From: Oscillospiraceae bacterium | GTDB taxonomy: Bacteria > Bacillota > Clostridia > Oscillospirales > Ruminococcaceae | Direction of reading: 5' to 3' | Assembly: GCA_017435045.1 (NCBI GenBank) | Contig: JAFSFT010000008.1 | Location: 21,864-85,863, forward strand | Length of the DNA: 64,000 nucleotides | Shown here: in pieces, positions 33,504-43,000 of the stretch | Layout: each line of letters begins with the position of its first letter | Position numbering within the stretch: position 1 is the first letter of the stretch | Translations under genes and position numbers: made by a program | The notes under the pieces: model-generated | Databases searched by the model: none | Seen by the model: only the letters and a program-made list of their open reading frames with translations | What the model was told of the DNA's origin: nothing

Positions 33504-33573
33504 GTGCAGAATAAAGCAAAGCCTTTGCCGATATAAATAAAATAGCAGAATTTATATGCAAAGGCGGATTTGT

Positions 33574-35220
33574 ATGAAAAAGGAAAACTCGTTATTAAAG
33601 GCCGGGGTGGTGCTGGTGGTATCCGGCTTTATAGTAAAGCTTCTGGGTGCTTTGTACCGCATACCGCTTACCCGTATGCTGGGGGCGGCACAGATGGGCA
33701 GATACAGTGCGTTATTCAGCCTTTTTATGCCGTTTTTCTCCTTTGCAACTGCAGGTATAGTGCCGTGTACAGCACATTTTTCAGCCGCAGCCAGGGGCAG
33801 TAAGGCGGTGGCATCTGTAGGCAGCAAGTCGGCACTGCTGTATATTTTTCAGTCATCGGTAATGGCGGTGTGCTTTGTGTGCTTCGGCTGCTTTTACTCG
33901 TACATACAGTCAGACAGTATATTCTTTACAGGCAGCATTATCCTTGCACCTGCAATTGTTCTTGCTGCTGCGGAAAATATATGCAAGGGGCTGACCCAGG
34001 GGCAGATGGATATGCTGCCTACTGCAGTGTCAAATGTACTGGAGAGCACAGCCAAAACAGTGCTGGGGCTGTCGGGGGTGTATTTTGCCGCACAGCTTGG
34101 AAAGCAGGGAGACGGTATGGTGAAGGCGGCCCTTGGGGCTGTAACTGTTGCAGGTTTTATCTGCTGTGCATTTCTGCTTTTTACAGTGCGGAAAAAGATA
34201 TGTAATAAAATGGCGGCGGGAAGCACAGTAAGCACAGGGAATGTATTGGAAAAAGTATACATTTTGCCATCTGAAACAATAATTGGAGAAAAAACAGCAA
34301 AAACAGTGTCGGTACGTCAGATGCTGGGGATGTCCTTTCCCATTGCGGTATCGGCTCTTGTCATATCGCTTTCCGCCTTTTTTGATACAGCTGTGTGCAT
34401 TCCGCGTATAGATGGTATACCATACAGCGACATTGTAAAAAGTTTTGAGGGGGCATCCTTTAAAAACGCAGAGAATATGCCTATGTATCTTCTGGGCATA
34501 TATCAGGGCATGGTGCTTACGGTGTTCAATCTGCTGCCTGCGGTGTTAAGTTACATCGGCACAGCAAGTCTGCCTGTTATCAGCCGTGCAGCAGCCGCAG
34601 AAGATAAGACACAGCTGAAATGGCATACTGCACGCATATTTACAGTTACAGCATCGGTAAGCGTGCCTGTTACCGTGTTTATATATTTTTTCAGATACGA
34701 TATATTACAGATGCTTTTCGGAACAAATGCGGCACAGACACAGGTTTCGGCAAAGCTGCTTGGCATACTGCTGTGGGGCAGTGTGTTCTGCTGTTTTACC
34801 TCGGTTTTCAATTCTGTGCTGTATGCAGCGGGCAGGTCTGCACTTGTGTTCCGCATACTGCTTTTGGCGTCGGCAGTAAAATGTATGCTGAACTATATAC
34901 TTTGCGGTATACCGCAGATAAATATAAAGGCTTTTGCTGTATCAGCCTGCATTTTTAACACAATAATATTTGTACTGAGTGTCATAAACATAAAAAAGCT
35001 TGGTGCAGCTTTCAGCTTTGGGAAAATTTTCTTTATGCCCTGTGCTGCAGCGGCTTTGTCCATGGGGGTGCTGTGGCTGGTAAACGACAGTGCACTGTGC
35101 TTTCTGCCGCCTGTTTTAAAACTTGCTTTTTCAGCGGCAATCTTTGCCCTGGTTTATTTTTTAATCGCAATTATCACAGGTTTTATGTTGATATCCGTCC
35201 CCGAAAATAGTAATATATAA
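33574..35220 (+). CDS. MATE/MOP-type flippase, YabM/SpoVB family
   Basis: The 548-residue protein has about fourteen helices and opens with LKAGVVLVVSGFIVKLLGALYRIPLTRMLGAAQMGRYS, typical of the SpoVB/MurJ-related polysaccharide flippases. Positioned directly before mazG and the yab genes, it is the counterpart of B. subtilis YabM. Family members move lipid-linked sugars or lipid II across the membrane, in some cases for spore cortex. The start at 33574 follows AAAGGCGG; an ATG six codons earlier overlaps that site. Confidence 0.88.
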   Translation: MKKENSLLKAGVVLVVSGFIVKLLGALYRIPLTRMLGAAQMGRYSALFSLFMPFFSFATAGIVPCTAHFSAAARGSKAVASVGSKSALLYIFQSSVMAVCFVCFGCFYSYIQSDSIFFTGSIILAPAIVLAAAENICKGLTQGQMDMLPTAVSNVLESTAKTVLGLSGVYFAAQLGKQGDGMVKAALGAVTVAGFICCAFLLFTVRKKICNKMAAGSTVSTGNVLEKVYILPSETIIGEKTAKTVSVRQMLGMSFPIAVSALVISLSAFFDTAVCIPRIDGIPYSDIVKSFEGASFKNAENMPMYLLGIYQGMVLTVFNLLPAVLSYIGTASLPVISRAAAAEDKTQLKWHTARIFTVTASVSVPVTVFIYFFRYDILQMLFGTNAAQTQVSAKLLGILLWGSVFCCFTSVFNSVLYAAGRSALVFRILLLASAVKCMLNYILCGIPQINIKAFAVSACIFNTIIFVLSVINIKKLGAAFSFGKIFFMPCAAAALSMGVLWLVNDSALCFLPPVLKLAFSAAIFALVYFLIAIITGFMLISVPENSNI

Positions 35221-35261
35221 GTTGGAAAACAACTTTATACAATGCTGACAGGAGAGTAAAA

Positions 35262-35972
35262 ATGGACTTTCAGATAAAAGACAGATACGATATAAACGAT
35301 CTTTTGAAGATAATTGAAATGCTGCGTGACCCTGTAAACGGCTGTCCGTGGGATAAAGTGCAGACACACAAATCCATCCGCAAGAATTTTATTGAGGAAA
35401 CATATGAGGCTGTTGAGGCTATCGACACCGACGATAAAGAACTTATGCAGGAAGAACTGGGCGATGTGCTTATGCAGGTGCTGCTGCACGCACAGTTTGA
35501 GGCAGAGGAAAAGGTGTTTGATTTTGGCGATGTTGTAAACGGCACAGCACAGAAGCTGGTTCTGCGCCATCCGCACATCTTTGCAGGCTTTGACAACAAA
35601 ACTGTCGATGGTGTGCTGCAGAAGTGGGAGGAGATTAAACAGCAGGAAAAAGGCCAGAAAACCGTAAGCGAAACACTGGATGCGGTGCCAAAAAGCTTTC
35701 CTGCCCTTATGTATGCCCAGAAATTGCAGAAACGCGCGGCGGCAGGTGGACTTGTGGAGCAGAATGCAGAAAAAACAGTACAGTCTCTCCACGCACAGCT
35801 GGATGCTGTTCTGGCACAGCTGCAGGCAGGCGAAAGCTGTACAGAGCTTGTGGGACAGCTGCTTTTTGACACCGTTGCACTTGCGGCTGCCACCAAAAAT
35901 GATGCTGAAGAGGTGCTGGGTCTTGAAAACAGCAGAAAACTTGAATATTTTAAAAAATTAGATGTGAAATGA
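35262..35972 (+). CDS. mazG: MazG nucleoside triphosphate pyrophosphohydrolase (YabN C-terminal type)
   Basis: The 236-residue protein is a stand-alone MazG with GCPWDKVQTHKSIRKNFIEETYEAVEAI, carrying the Mg-binding EExxE, and the downstream EELGDVLMQVLLHAQ pair (ExxD). It removes non-canonical dNTPs. B. subtilis YabN is longer because it has an N-terminal tetrapyrrole-methylase-like domain; that domain is absent here. The GGAGAG ribosome site precedes the ATG. Part of the yab cluster. Confidence 0.94.
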   Translation: MDFQIKDRYDINDLLKIIEMLRDPVNGCPWDKVQTHKSIRKNFIEETYEAVEAIDTDDKELMQEELGDVLMQVLLHAQFEAEEKVFDFGDVVNGTAQKLVLRHPHIFAGFDNKTVDGVLQKWEEIKQQEKGQKTVSETLDAVPKSFPALMYAQKLQKRAAAGGLVEQNAEKTVQSLHAQLDAVLAQLQAGESCTELVGQLLFDTVALAAATKNDAEEVLGLENSRKLEYFKKLDVK

Positions 35973-35984
35973 GCAAATTTTATA

Positions 35985-36013
35985 TTGCAAATATTATACT
36001 GATTTGGTAAAAT
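35985..36013 (+). promoter_or_regulatory. Promoter for hup
   Basis: TTGCAA, a 17-base spacer and TAAAAT, about 90 bases before the start codon. Confidence 0.6.
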
Positions 36014-36062
36014 ATAAGCCGTCACTTTCAGCAAAATTCAAGCGAATTAATAAAATTAAAAG

Positions 36063-36086
36063 GTCAGAGACTGGTTAAACTCTGAC
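36063..36086 (+). other. Hairpin just before the hup ribosome site
   Basis: GTCAGAG / CTCTGAC stem with a 10-base loop, ending one base before AAAAGGAG. It could affect access to the ribosome site or mRNA stability. Confidence 0.5.
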
Positions 36087-36101
36087 AAAAGGAGATTTAA
36101 A

Positions 36102-36377
36102 ATGACAAAAGTTGATTTGATTGCACAGGTTGCAGAAAAAACAGGCTTGACAAAAAAAGATACTGAAAAGGTAGTAACAGCAGTTCTTGACACAATCACA
36201 GAAAACCTTGCAAACGGCGAAAAAGTTTCTCTCGTAGGCTTCGGCATGTTCGAAGTTAAAGAAAGAGCAGAAAGAATGGGCCACAACCCAAAAACAGGCG
36301 AAGCTATGAAGATTGCAGCAAGCAAAGCTCCATCCTTCAAAGCAGGCAAAGCTCTCAAAGACGCAGTTGCAAAATAA
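36102..36377 (+). CDS. hup: DNA-binding protein HU
   Basis: The 91-residue histone-like protein compacts DNA as a dimer. The sequence follows the HU pattern from [20 protein letters not shown] through [30 protein letters not shown], the DNA-binding arm region, to [13 protein letters not shown]. Codon use is that of very highly expressed genes. It lies inside the yab cluster but has its own promoter, leader hairpin and terminator, so it is an independent unit. Confidence 0.97.
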   Translation: MTKVDLIAQVAEKTGLTKKDTEKVVTAVLDTITENLANGEKVSLVGFGMFEVKERAERMGHNPKTGEAMKIAASKAPSFKAGKALKDAVAK

Positions 36378-36391
36378 TTATCTGTAATGTA

Positions 36392-36419
36392 AGGCCGATA
36401 CTTTTGTATCGGCTTTTTT
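36392..36419 (+). terminator. Intrinsic terminator after hup
   Basis: GCCGATAC / GTATCGGC stem with a four-base loop and six T. Confidence 0.9.
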
Positions 36420-36435
36420 ACAAAGGAGAGGTTAT

Positions 36436-36678
36436 ATGAGAATCGACAAATTTTTAAAGGTTTCACGCCTTATCAAACGCCGCACGGTAGCAAACGAGGT
36501 TGCAGACGCAGGCAGAATAAGCGTAAACGGCAGAGAGGTAAAGGCATCCTATCAGGTTAAAATCGGTGACGAAATTGAGATTATGTTCGGCACAGCACCT
36601 GTAAGGGTAAAGGTTCTCAGCGTTGACAATGTAAATACAAAAGACGGCGCAAGAGAAATGTACACAGTTATAGAATAA
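36436..36678 (+). CDS. rqcP: RNA-binding S4 domain protein RqcP (YabO)
   Basis: The 80-residue protein is a single S4 domain (MRIDKFLKVSRLIKRRTVANEVADAGRISVNGREVKASYQVKIGDEI). In B. subtilis RqcP helps RqcH add C-terminal alanine tails to peptides stuck on 50S subunits. Identity rests on the domain, its length and its place directly before yabP. It has a GGAGAGG ribosome site. Confidence 0.93.
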   Translation: MRIDKFLKVSRLIKRRTVANEVADAGRISVNGREVKASYQVKIGDEIEIMFGTAPVRVKVLSVDNVNTKDGAREMYTVIE

Positions 36679-36721
36679 TTACGGTTTATCGGTCATATAC
36701 TGCACAAAGGGGTGTAGATAT

Positions 36722-36994
36722 ATGGCCGATAAAATTTTATCCGAACACACTGTGTTCATAGAAAACCGCAGAACAATGAAGATAACGGGCGTTGTGCAGG
36801 TGGTGGCATACGACGAGTTCAAGCTGATACTTAAAACCGATTACGGCAGGCTGACCGTATCTGGCAGAAATCTTGTTGCAGGGCAGATGAATACCGACAG
36901 CAGAACAATGGAACTTGCAGGGGATATAAACTACCTGCAGTATCAGGCAAACCACGGAAAAAGCGAGAAGGGGCTGGCAAAGCTGCTGCGATGA
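36722..36994 (+). CDS. yabP: Sporulation protein YabP
   Basis: The 90-residue protein matches YabP/YqfC-type sporulation proteins: HTVFIENRRTMKITGVVQVVAYDEFKLILKTDYGRLTVSGRNL, then a C-terminal EL-(A)-GDINYLQY. It is needed for spore assembly in relatives. A four-base ATGA overlap couples it to yabQ. Confidence 0.9.
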   Translation: MADKILSEHTVFIENRRTMKITGVVQVVAYDEFKLILKTDYGRLTVSGRNLVAGQMNTDSRTMELAGDINYLQYQANHGKSEKGLAKLLR

Positions 36995-37452
36995 TATTTG
37001 AAAGTATAAACTATTACTTTTTGCTGCAGGATTTTTTCTTTTCCATGGCGGTGGGCTTTGTTGTGGCAGTGGCAAATCAGGCTGTGTCTGTGTTTATATA
37101 CAAGGGCAGAGCGGCACTGTTTGTAAAGGATATATTTGTCTGCACACTGTTTGCGGCAGCACTTTTCAGCTATGTGGTGTCCTTTGCAAACTACCCTGTT
37201 GTGCGTTTTTACCATATAATAGCCGCATTTGCGGGATTTTTGTCTTTTAATATCAGATTTTCCGCTGTTTTTCAGAAAATTTTTGAAAAAATTTTTAAAT
37301 TTTTTTATCGCAAGATATTGTGTTTTATATCAAAAATTAAGTCTATAATTTGTGTTTTGGATCGGGAAAAATGCTCAAAAAGGAAAAAAGCGTCAGATTT
37401 GGAAAAAGATGCGGACTTGAAAAACGGAGAAGTTTTGGTATATAATTTATAG
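36991..37452 (+). CDS. yabQ: Sporulation protein YabQ
   Basis: The 153-residue membrane protein has four or so hydrophobic segments (about 5-30, 40-62, 70-90 and 95-110) and a charged C-terminal tail rich in Lys, typical of spore cortex protein YabQ. The call relies mainly on position between yabP and divIC and on the topology; sequence conservation in this family is low. The divIC promoter lies inside its 3' end. Confidence 0.82.
   Translation: MIFESINYYFLLQDFFFSMAVGFVVAVANQAVSVFIYKGRAALFVKDIFVCTLFAAALFSYVVSFANYPVVRFYHIIAAFAGFLSFNIRFSAVFQKIFEKIFKFFYRKILCFISKIKSIICVLDREKCSKRKKASDLEKDADLKNGEVLVYNL
37417..37446 (+). promoter_or_regulatory. Promoter for divIC inside yabQ
   Basis: TTGAAA, an 18-base spacer and a perfect TATAAT, 40 bases before the divIC start. 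It would keep division-gene expression going when the sporulation genes are off. Confidence 0.6.
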
Positions 37453-37485
37453 TACTAAAATTATCCGCTGAAAGGAGTGTGTGGT

Positions 37486-37761
37486 ATGAAAAAGATTTTT
37501 AACATAAAAATCATAGCAGTTCTCTGCGTTGTTACATACCTTACAGTAAGCCTTATCAGTGCACAGTTTGACCTTATGACAAAACGTCAGCAGCTTGCAA
37601 GCCTCAGCCAGCAGCAGCAGCGCGTGGAGATGGAAACAGAAGATATCCGTCACGTGCTGGAAATTGAAGACGAGGCTGAATATGTGGAACGCATTGCCCG
37701 TGAAAAACTGGGTTATGCAAATCCTAACGAAACTGTATACAAGGATATTCAGGGCGAATAG
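37486..37761 (+). CDS. divIC: Septum formation initiator DivIC/FtsB family
   Basis: The 91-residue protein has an N-terminal membrane helix (about 8-25) followed by a short coiled coil (LMTKRQQLASLSQQQQRVEMETEDIRH) and the family's C-terminal segment YVERIAREKLGYANPNET. It acts in the divisome with FtsL and DivIB. I chose the ATG at 37486, eight bases after AAAGGAG; a GTG at 37477 overlaps that site. It is followed by a terminator. Confidence 0.92.
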   Translation: MKKIFNIKIIAVLCVVTYLTVSLISAQFDLMTKRQQLASLSQQQQRVEMETEDIRHVLEIEDEAEYVERIAREKLGYANPNETVYKDIQGE

Positions 37762-37779
37762 GTTATAAGATAAGAAATG

Positions 37780-37817
37780 TTTACACCTTGCTTTAAAAAG
37801 CAGGGTGTTTTTGTTTT
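37780..37817 (+). terminator. Intrinsic terminator after divIC
   Basis: ACACCTTGCTTT / AAAGCAGGGTGT stem with a two-base loop, followed by a T-rich run. Confidence 0.85.
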
Positions 37818-37990
37818 TGGGGAAAGAATTACAGAGCTGCTGTAAGGATGCGGTGGAATTATTTTGCACAGAAAGACAGATGGCCCGTCATCACGACGGG
37901 CCATCTGCAAGAGAAAAAGTATATGAGGAAATGCAAGACAATCTGCTCAGCCTGAAAAGCAGTCTTGCCTTTGACAATATGATATCATCT
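37818..37990 (+). ncRNA. Structured non-coding RNA, probable raiA motif
   Basis: This stretch lies between the divIC terminator and hpf (raiA), where the known raiA RNA motif of Firmicutes occurs. It contains a perfect 11-base stem GATGGCCCGTC / GACGGGCCATC (37880-37906), and a second compound stem in which GCAAGA / TCTTGC encloses CTGCT / AGCAG (37933-37970). Neither has a T-run, so these are not terminators. Segments such as TTACAGAGCTG and CTGCAAGAGAAA are close to what I remember of the motif, but I could not run a covariance model. The exact ends are uncertain. An open frame crosses it but has no protein-like features. Confidence 0.65.
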
Positions 37991-38084
37991 TATATAAAAA
38001 AAGTTTGTCGAAATATGAACATAGCAAAAGTATATTTTTTTAACAGTATTTGTGTACAAAGTGTAAAAACAACACGGAAAGCTG

Positions 38085-38113
38085 TTGAAAAAATATGTGC
38101 ATTGTGCTAATAT
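38085..38113 (+). promoter_or_regulatory. Promoter for hpf
   Basis: TTGAAA, a 17-base spacer and TAATAT, 48 bases before the start codon. Its existence supports separate expression of the upstream ncRNA and hpf. Confidence 0.55.
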
Positions 38114-38161
38114 ATTTACAAGATACTAAGGTATCTAAGCTCACCCCAGGAGGTACAGTCT

Positions 38162-38692
38162 ATGAAGATAAACACAACAGGCAGAAAATGCACATTAAAA
38201 CCTACTTTCTTGAACAGTGTGGAAGAAAAGCTTGGCAAGCTTGACAAATTCTTCCCGGAAGAAGTGCAGGCACATGTAACAGTAACTGTTGAAAAAGACT
38301 GGCAGACAGTTGAAATTACAATCAAGGACCGTTATGCATCTTTCCGCAGCGAAAAGAGTGCACCAAAGATGGAACTCGCTCTTGAGGCTGCAGTGGAAAA
38401 AATTGAATCCATGATTGTAAAGAACAAAAGCAAAATTTCCCGCAAGCACAAAAACAACAACTACAAGTACGAGGCACTCCCTGTTCTCCCTGTAGGCGAA
38501 GAAGAGGAAGAAGAATACGAAATCGTTCGTAAAAAAGTGTTTAACCTTGAGCCTCAGTCAGTTGATGACGCAATTCTGGAAATGAATATGCTCGACCACA
38601 CATTCTTTATGTTCAAAGATATCGTAACAGGCGAAATCAATGTGGTTTATAAACGCAAAGACGGTAAATACGGCTTGCTTTTACCGGAATAA
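38162..38692 (+). CDS. hpf: Ribosome hibernation promoting factor, long form
   Basis: The 176-residue protein joins 70S ribosomes into inactive 100S dimers in stationary phase. The N-terminal S30AE domain (MKINTTGRKCTLKPTFLNSVEEKLGKLDKFF ... about 1-95) is followed by an acidic linker (EEEEEE) and the long-form dimerisation domain VRKKVFNLEPQSVDDAILEMNMLDHTFFMFKDIVTGEINVVYKRKDG (about 120-170). An AGGAGG ribosome site is present. Two hairpins end the unit. Confidence 0.96.
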   Translation: MKINTTGRKCTLKPTFLNSVEEKLGKLDKFFPEEVQAHVTVTVEKDWQTVEITIKDRYASFRSEKSAPKMELALEAAVEKIESMIVKNKSKISRKHKNNNYKYEALPVLPVGEEEEEEYEIVRKKVFNLEPQSVDDAILEMNMLDHTFFMFKDIVTGEINVVYKRKDGKYGLLLPE

Positions 38693-38705
38693 ACACATAT
38701 AATAT

Positions 38706-38756
38706 AAGGGCTCCGCTTGCGGAGCCCTGTTTTAATGGCGGAACTCCGCCTTTTAT
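38706..38756 (+). terminator. Tandem terminator hairpins after hpf
   Basis: GGGCTCCGC / GCGGAGCCC with TGTTTT is followed at once by GGCGGA / TCCGCC with TTTT. Confidence 0.8.
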
Positions 38757-38798
38757 ACTCAAATACACCCCCTTATCAGAAAGAAAGAGGAAAGTTAA

Positions 38799-39920
38799 AT
38801 GCAATACACATTAATTGCCCCTTGTTATTTCGGCACCGAATCGGTTCTCAGCTACGAGGTTAAAAAGCTGGGTGCAACCGATGTGGAGGTTTCTGACGGC
38901 AAGGTTACCTTTAAAGGCGACGAACACATCATCGCAGCAGCAAACATCAATCTCCGCACAGCAGAACGTGTTGTAATTCTGCTCAAGGAGTTCAAGGCAA
39001 AAACCTTTGACGAGCTTTTTGACGGCGTAAGCAGCATCAACTGGGCTGCACTTATGCCAAAGGATGCACAGTTTCCTGTAAAGGGTTCATCCCTTTCCAG
39101 CACACTTTCCAGTGTGCCTGCATGCCAGAAAATTGTAAAAAAAGCTATTGTAGAAAGCCTCAAAAAAGGTCACAACACAAAAATTCTCCCCGAGACAGGC
39201 AATCTTTACAAAATCCGTGTAGCACTGCGAAAGGATATGGTTTCCGTTATGCTGGATACCTCCGGCGACGGTCTGCACAAGCGTGGTTACCGCCGCAACA
39301 GCGGTGAAGCACCAATCAAGGAAACATTGGCAGCGGCCATTGTGGACCTTGCAAGGGTAAGAAGCGACAGCATCATTCAGGACCCGTTTGCAGGCAGCGG
39401 CACACTGCTTATCGAGGCAGCACAGAAAGCCCTTAACATTGCCCCCGGTCTCAAACGCAAATTTGCGGCAGAGGAATATGCGTTTATCCCTAAAGAAGTC
39501 TGGGAGGAAGAACGCAGCAAGGCACGCATGGCAATCAACCGCGATGTGCCGTTTAAGGCATACGGCTTTGATATTGACCCATTTGTTGTGGAGATTGCAA
39601 AGCAGAACGCACAGAAAGCAGGTGTGGGCAGTGCAGTAAGCTTCTTTACCGCAGATGTAAAAAGCTTTTCGCCACAGGCTGATGCAGTGGTTATCACCAA
39701 CCCTCCTTACGGCGAACGTCTGGGCGATATTGACGTTGCTATGGAACTGGAAAAAACACTTTCCAAACGTCTTGCACAGAACCCTGTAAAGGCAAGTTAT
39801 GTTATCACAAGCGATGCAGAATTTGAAACAAACTTCGGCAAAAAGGCAACAAAACGCCGCAAGCTGTACAATGGTATGATTCCATGCCAGCTTTATATGT
39901 ACTACGGCGATAAAAAATAA
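38799..39920 (+). CDS. THUMP-domain class I SAM-dependent RNA methyltransferase (YpsC/RlmL-N type)
   Basis: The 373-residue protein has an N-terminal THUMP/ferredoxin-like region (about 1-150) and a Rossmann methyltransferase core. The SAM motif is DPFAGSGTLLIEAA (about 194-207) and the catalytic motif IV is TNPPYGERLGD (about 302-312), the NPPY of N6-adenine/N2-guanine enzymes. The domain order and length match B. subtilis YpsC and the N-terminal half of E. coli RlmL, which methylates 23S rRNA G2445 to m2G. The site is inferred from family only. Confidence 0.92.
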   Translation: MQYTLIAPCYFGTESVLSYEVKKLGATDVEVSDGKVTFKGDEHIIAAANINLRTAERVVILLKEFKAKTFDELFDGVSSINWAALMPKDAQFPVKGSSLSSTLSSVPACQKIVKKAIVESLKKGHNTKILPETGNLYKIRVALRKDMVSVMLDTSGDGLHKRGYRRNSGEAPIKETLAAAIVDLARVRSDSIIQDPFAGSGTLLIEAAQKALNIAPGLKRKFAAEEYAFIPKEVWEEERSKARMAINRDVPFKAYGFDIDPFVVEIAKQNAQKAGVGSAVSFFTADVKSFSPQADAVVITNPPYGERLGDIDVAMELEKTLSKRLAQNPVKASYVITSDAEFETNFGKKATKRRKLYNGMIPCQLYMYYGDKK

Positions 39921-39930
39921 AAGTTTTTAA

Positions 39931-39958
39931 GGAAGTGTTCAGGCACTTCCTTTTTTTA
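39931..39958 (+). terminator. Intrinsic terminator
   Basis: AAGGAAGTG / CACTTCCTT stem with a six-base loop and a long T-run. Confidence 0.88.
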
Positions 39959-40034
39959 TTGCTTTATTCAGAAAAGATTAAAATGTGCCGAAAACCGACA
40001 GCAAAGAAATTGTGTTTTATTTGCCAATACTATA

Positions 40035-40043
40035 TGGTATAAT
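40035..40043 (+). promoter_or_regulatory. Extended -10 promoter for addBA
   Basis: TGGTATAAT is a perfect extended -10 element, 31 bases before the addB start. A T-rich but weak -35 (TTTTAT) lies 17 bases upstream of it. Confidence 0.6.
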
Positions 40044-40073
40044 TTATCCATAAATTCAACTTGGAGGCTTACT

Positions 40074-43000
40074 ATGCTGCAGCTTATCATCGGCACAGCC
40101 GGCACAGGCAAAAGTGTTTTTATAAAAGAAAAAATTATGGAAAATGCTGCAAAAGGCAGAAAAAGCGTGCTCATCGTTCCTGAACAGTTCAGTAAAACGG
40201 GGGAGGCGGAAGTTTTTTCTGCACTGGAAAAAAGCCAGTTCGGCTTTGTTTCGGTTTTCAGCTTTACCTCGCTGCTCCGTGATGTATACACAGAGCAGGG
40301 CATGGTTATGCCGCAGCTGCTTACAGATGCAGGCAAGGCGGTTATGGCACAAAAGGCTGTGCAGGCTGTACACAGACAGCTGGAAAGCTATCACAATCAG
40401 CACAGAAACATTACCTTTGCCTACGAGCTCAGCAGAATTTTTGAGGATTTCAGACGCAACGGCATTGCGGCGGAAAACCTTTATTCTGTGGCACAGTCTG
40501 CCCCTAAAATCAATTCAAAGCTCAAAGATATTGCACTTATATATGTGCAGTATACTGCTGCTGTGCAAAGCGGAGACTGCGACCTTGAACAGCTTTATGT
40601 ACAATTGGGAGAAACTCTGCCTGTAAGCTATACCGACAGCACCGATTATTTTGTGGATGGTTTTGAAAGCTTCAGCTTCGGGCAGTTTGCTGTTCTGTCA
40701 CGTATTATGGAAAAGGCGGACAATCTTTTTGTTGCCCTTACGGCAGACAGGGTTTTTGACAATACAAATGGTCTGCACCCTTTAAGCTACACTGCTAAAA
40801 CGGCGGAAAAGTTGCTTATGCACGCAAAGGAAAAAGGTGTTACAGCTGCCCCAGCCATCAAAATGCAGACACAGCACCGTTTTAAAACTAATTCGCTTGA
40901 AAGTGTGGACAGCTATCTTCTGGGCAGGGATATCGGAAATACTGAAAGAGAAAAACACAAAGCTTTTGTAACAACCTTTGCAAATCAGTTTGCAGAGGTC
41001 AGCTTTGCTGCGGCACAGATAAACCGTCTTGTGCAGCAGGGCTATAAATATGATGATATAGCGGTTGTATGTCCGCAGCTGGACAGATATGAGCATCAGA
41101 TACAGGAAAGCTTTTCCCTTGCGGGCATACCATACTTTGTGGACCAGAACAGAATTATTGTCTCTTCTGCACCTGTGGTGATTTTCCGCAGTGTGCTGGA
41201 TATTATGCAGCGTGGACTTAAAAGCGATACAGTGCTGCCGCTGCTTAAAACACAGCTTACCTGCTTTGACAGCGAAGTATGCGACCTTCTGGAAAATTAT
41301 CTGTTTGTATGGCAGGACCAGAAGCTTGACTGGAGCAAAGATTTTGACCTGCCTTATGGCGGCATTGCAGGGCAGGACAGCGACAAAAATGCAGAAATCC
41401 TCCGAGATATAAACGTGGTTGCATCAGAGCTCAGGAGCATCTTTGCAGCAGAATGGCAGCAGGAAAGACAGGCTACGGGGGCAGAAATACTGTCTGCCAT
41501 GTACAGCATAGTCTGCGGCCTTAAATGTGACGAAAAGCTGGCAGAATATATAGAAAAACAATCAGATAAGGAAAAGGCAGAACTGCTGGTACGCCAGTGG
41601 GATGCTGCTATGGAATGCATAAACGGACTTTACCGCATATGCGGCAGCAGCATTATGCGCCCTGCAGAAATGCAGGAGCTGCTTATGCTTATGCTGCAGG
41701 GTACCGAAATCGGCTTTGCCCCACAAACGCAGGACTGTGTGCTTGTGTCTGACCCAAAACGTATGAAAACCGATGCAGTAAAGGCGGTTTTTGTGCTTGG
41801 GGCAGCACAGGATGTTTTCCCTGCTGCAGTGGGCGAAGGAGGCATACTGAGCCAGGCGGATATACAGTACCTCAAAACGAAGGATATAGAGATAAGTGCC
41901 GGCTTTGACCAACGGTATGCCTTTGAAAATCTTTATTACTATAAAACACTTACAACGGCAAGCAACCGCCTGTTTATTTCCTGTGCTTCAAAAAATATTG
42001 ATACGCAGGAGATACTTTCGGCCGAAGTGGAGGCACTGCGTGCAGCACTCAATTTGCCGCAGGCACAGCTTGCCCGTGAGGACTACTGCATAACACCGCA
42101 GTTTTTCCTGCAGTATATAGGAGAAACCGAGGGTACAGCCGCATCGCAGGCTTTGCAGAATCTTGGAATACCGCAGCCGCTTATGGGGCAGCGTCTGTTT
42201 GAGGTGCTGCCGGACAATATGGAAAAGATGCTGGGAAACAGCATGGTTATCTCTCCTACAGCGTCAGAAAATTACTATAAATGTGCATTCGGGTACTTTA
42301 TGAGGAATATCCTGCGGATAAATCCGCTGGAAAAAGCTCAGGTTTCCCAGCGTGAGGCAGGGGATTATCTGCACGCTGTGGCACAGCAGGTGCTGGAAAG
42401 TTACGGCAGGGATTACGGCAATACCCCGTGGGAGGAGATAAGCGGACGCACAAAGGAAATAGTACAAAATTATCTGGAACAAAACTATCCGCAGCAGGTA
42501 AGGGAAACTGCACGCTTTGCGGCACTCAGCAGTGATATGCAGCAGAATGCCCTTGAACTGCTGGAGTATATACACACAGAACAGCAGGACTCCTCTTTCC
42601 GCCCTGTGGCTTTTGAAAAACGCATAGCCTTTGACAGCGACCTTAAGCCTGTGGCAATAAGCATTGGAGAGGGTAAAAAGGTAAGCGTTGCAGGCGTATG
42701 TGACAGAATTGATATAATGGAAAAGGACGGCAAAAGCTATGTGCGTATTGTGGACTACAAGACCGGCACAAAGAAGTTTGTCCTTGAGGATGTGTACAAC
42801 GGCCTGTCGGGACAGCTGCTGCTTTATATGAACAGTGTAATGGAAAGCGATACCTTTGCACAGAACCCTGTTGCCGCAGCGGTTATGTATCAGCCGAGTG
42901 ACGCTGCCTTTAAGTTTGACGAGGAGGGCAGCCTCTATATGCCTACAGGTATGGTGCTGGAGGACAGCGATGTGTGTCAGGGCTTTGACAGGGAAAACGG

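Noticed and set aside
37805-38110. A 101-codon frame between divIC and hpf
   Set aside because: It crosses two perfect RNA stems, lacks a good ribosome site and has no recognisable protein features; an ncRNA explains the region better.
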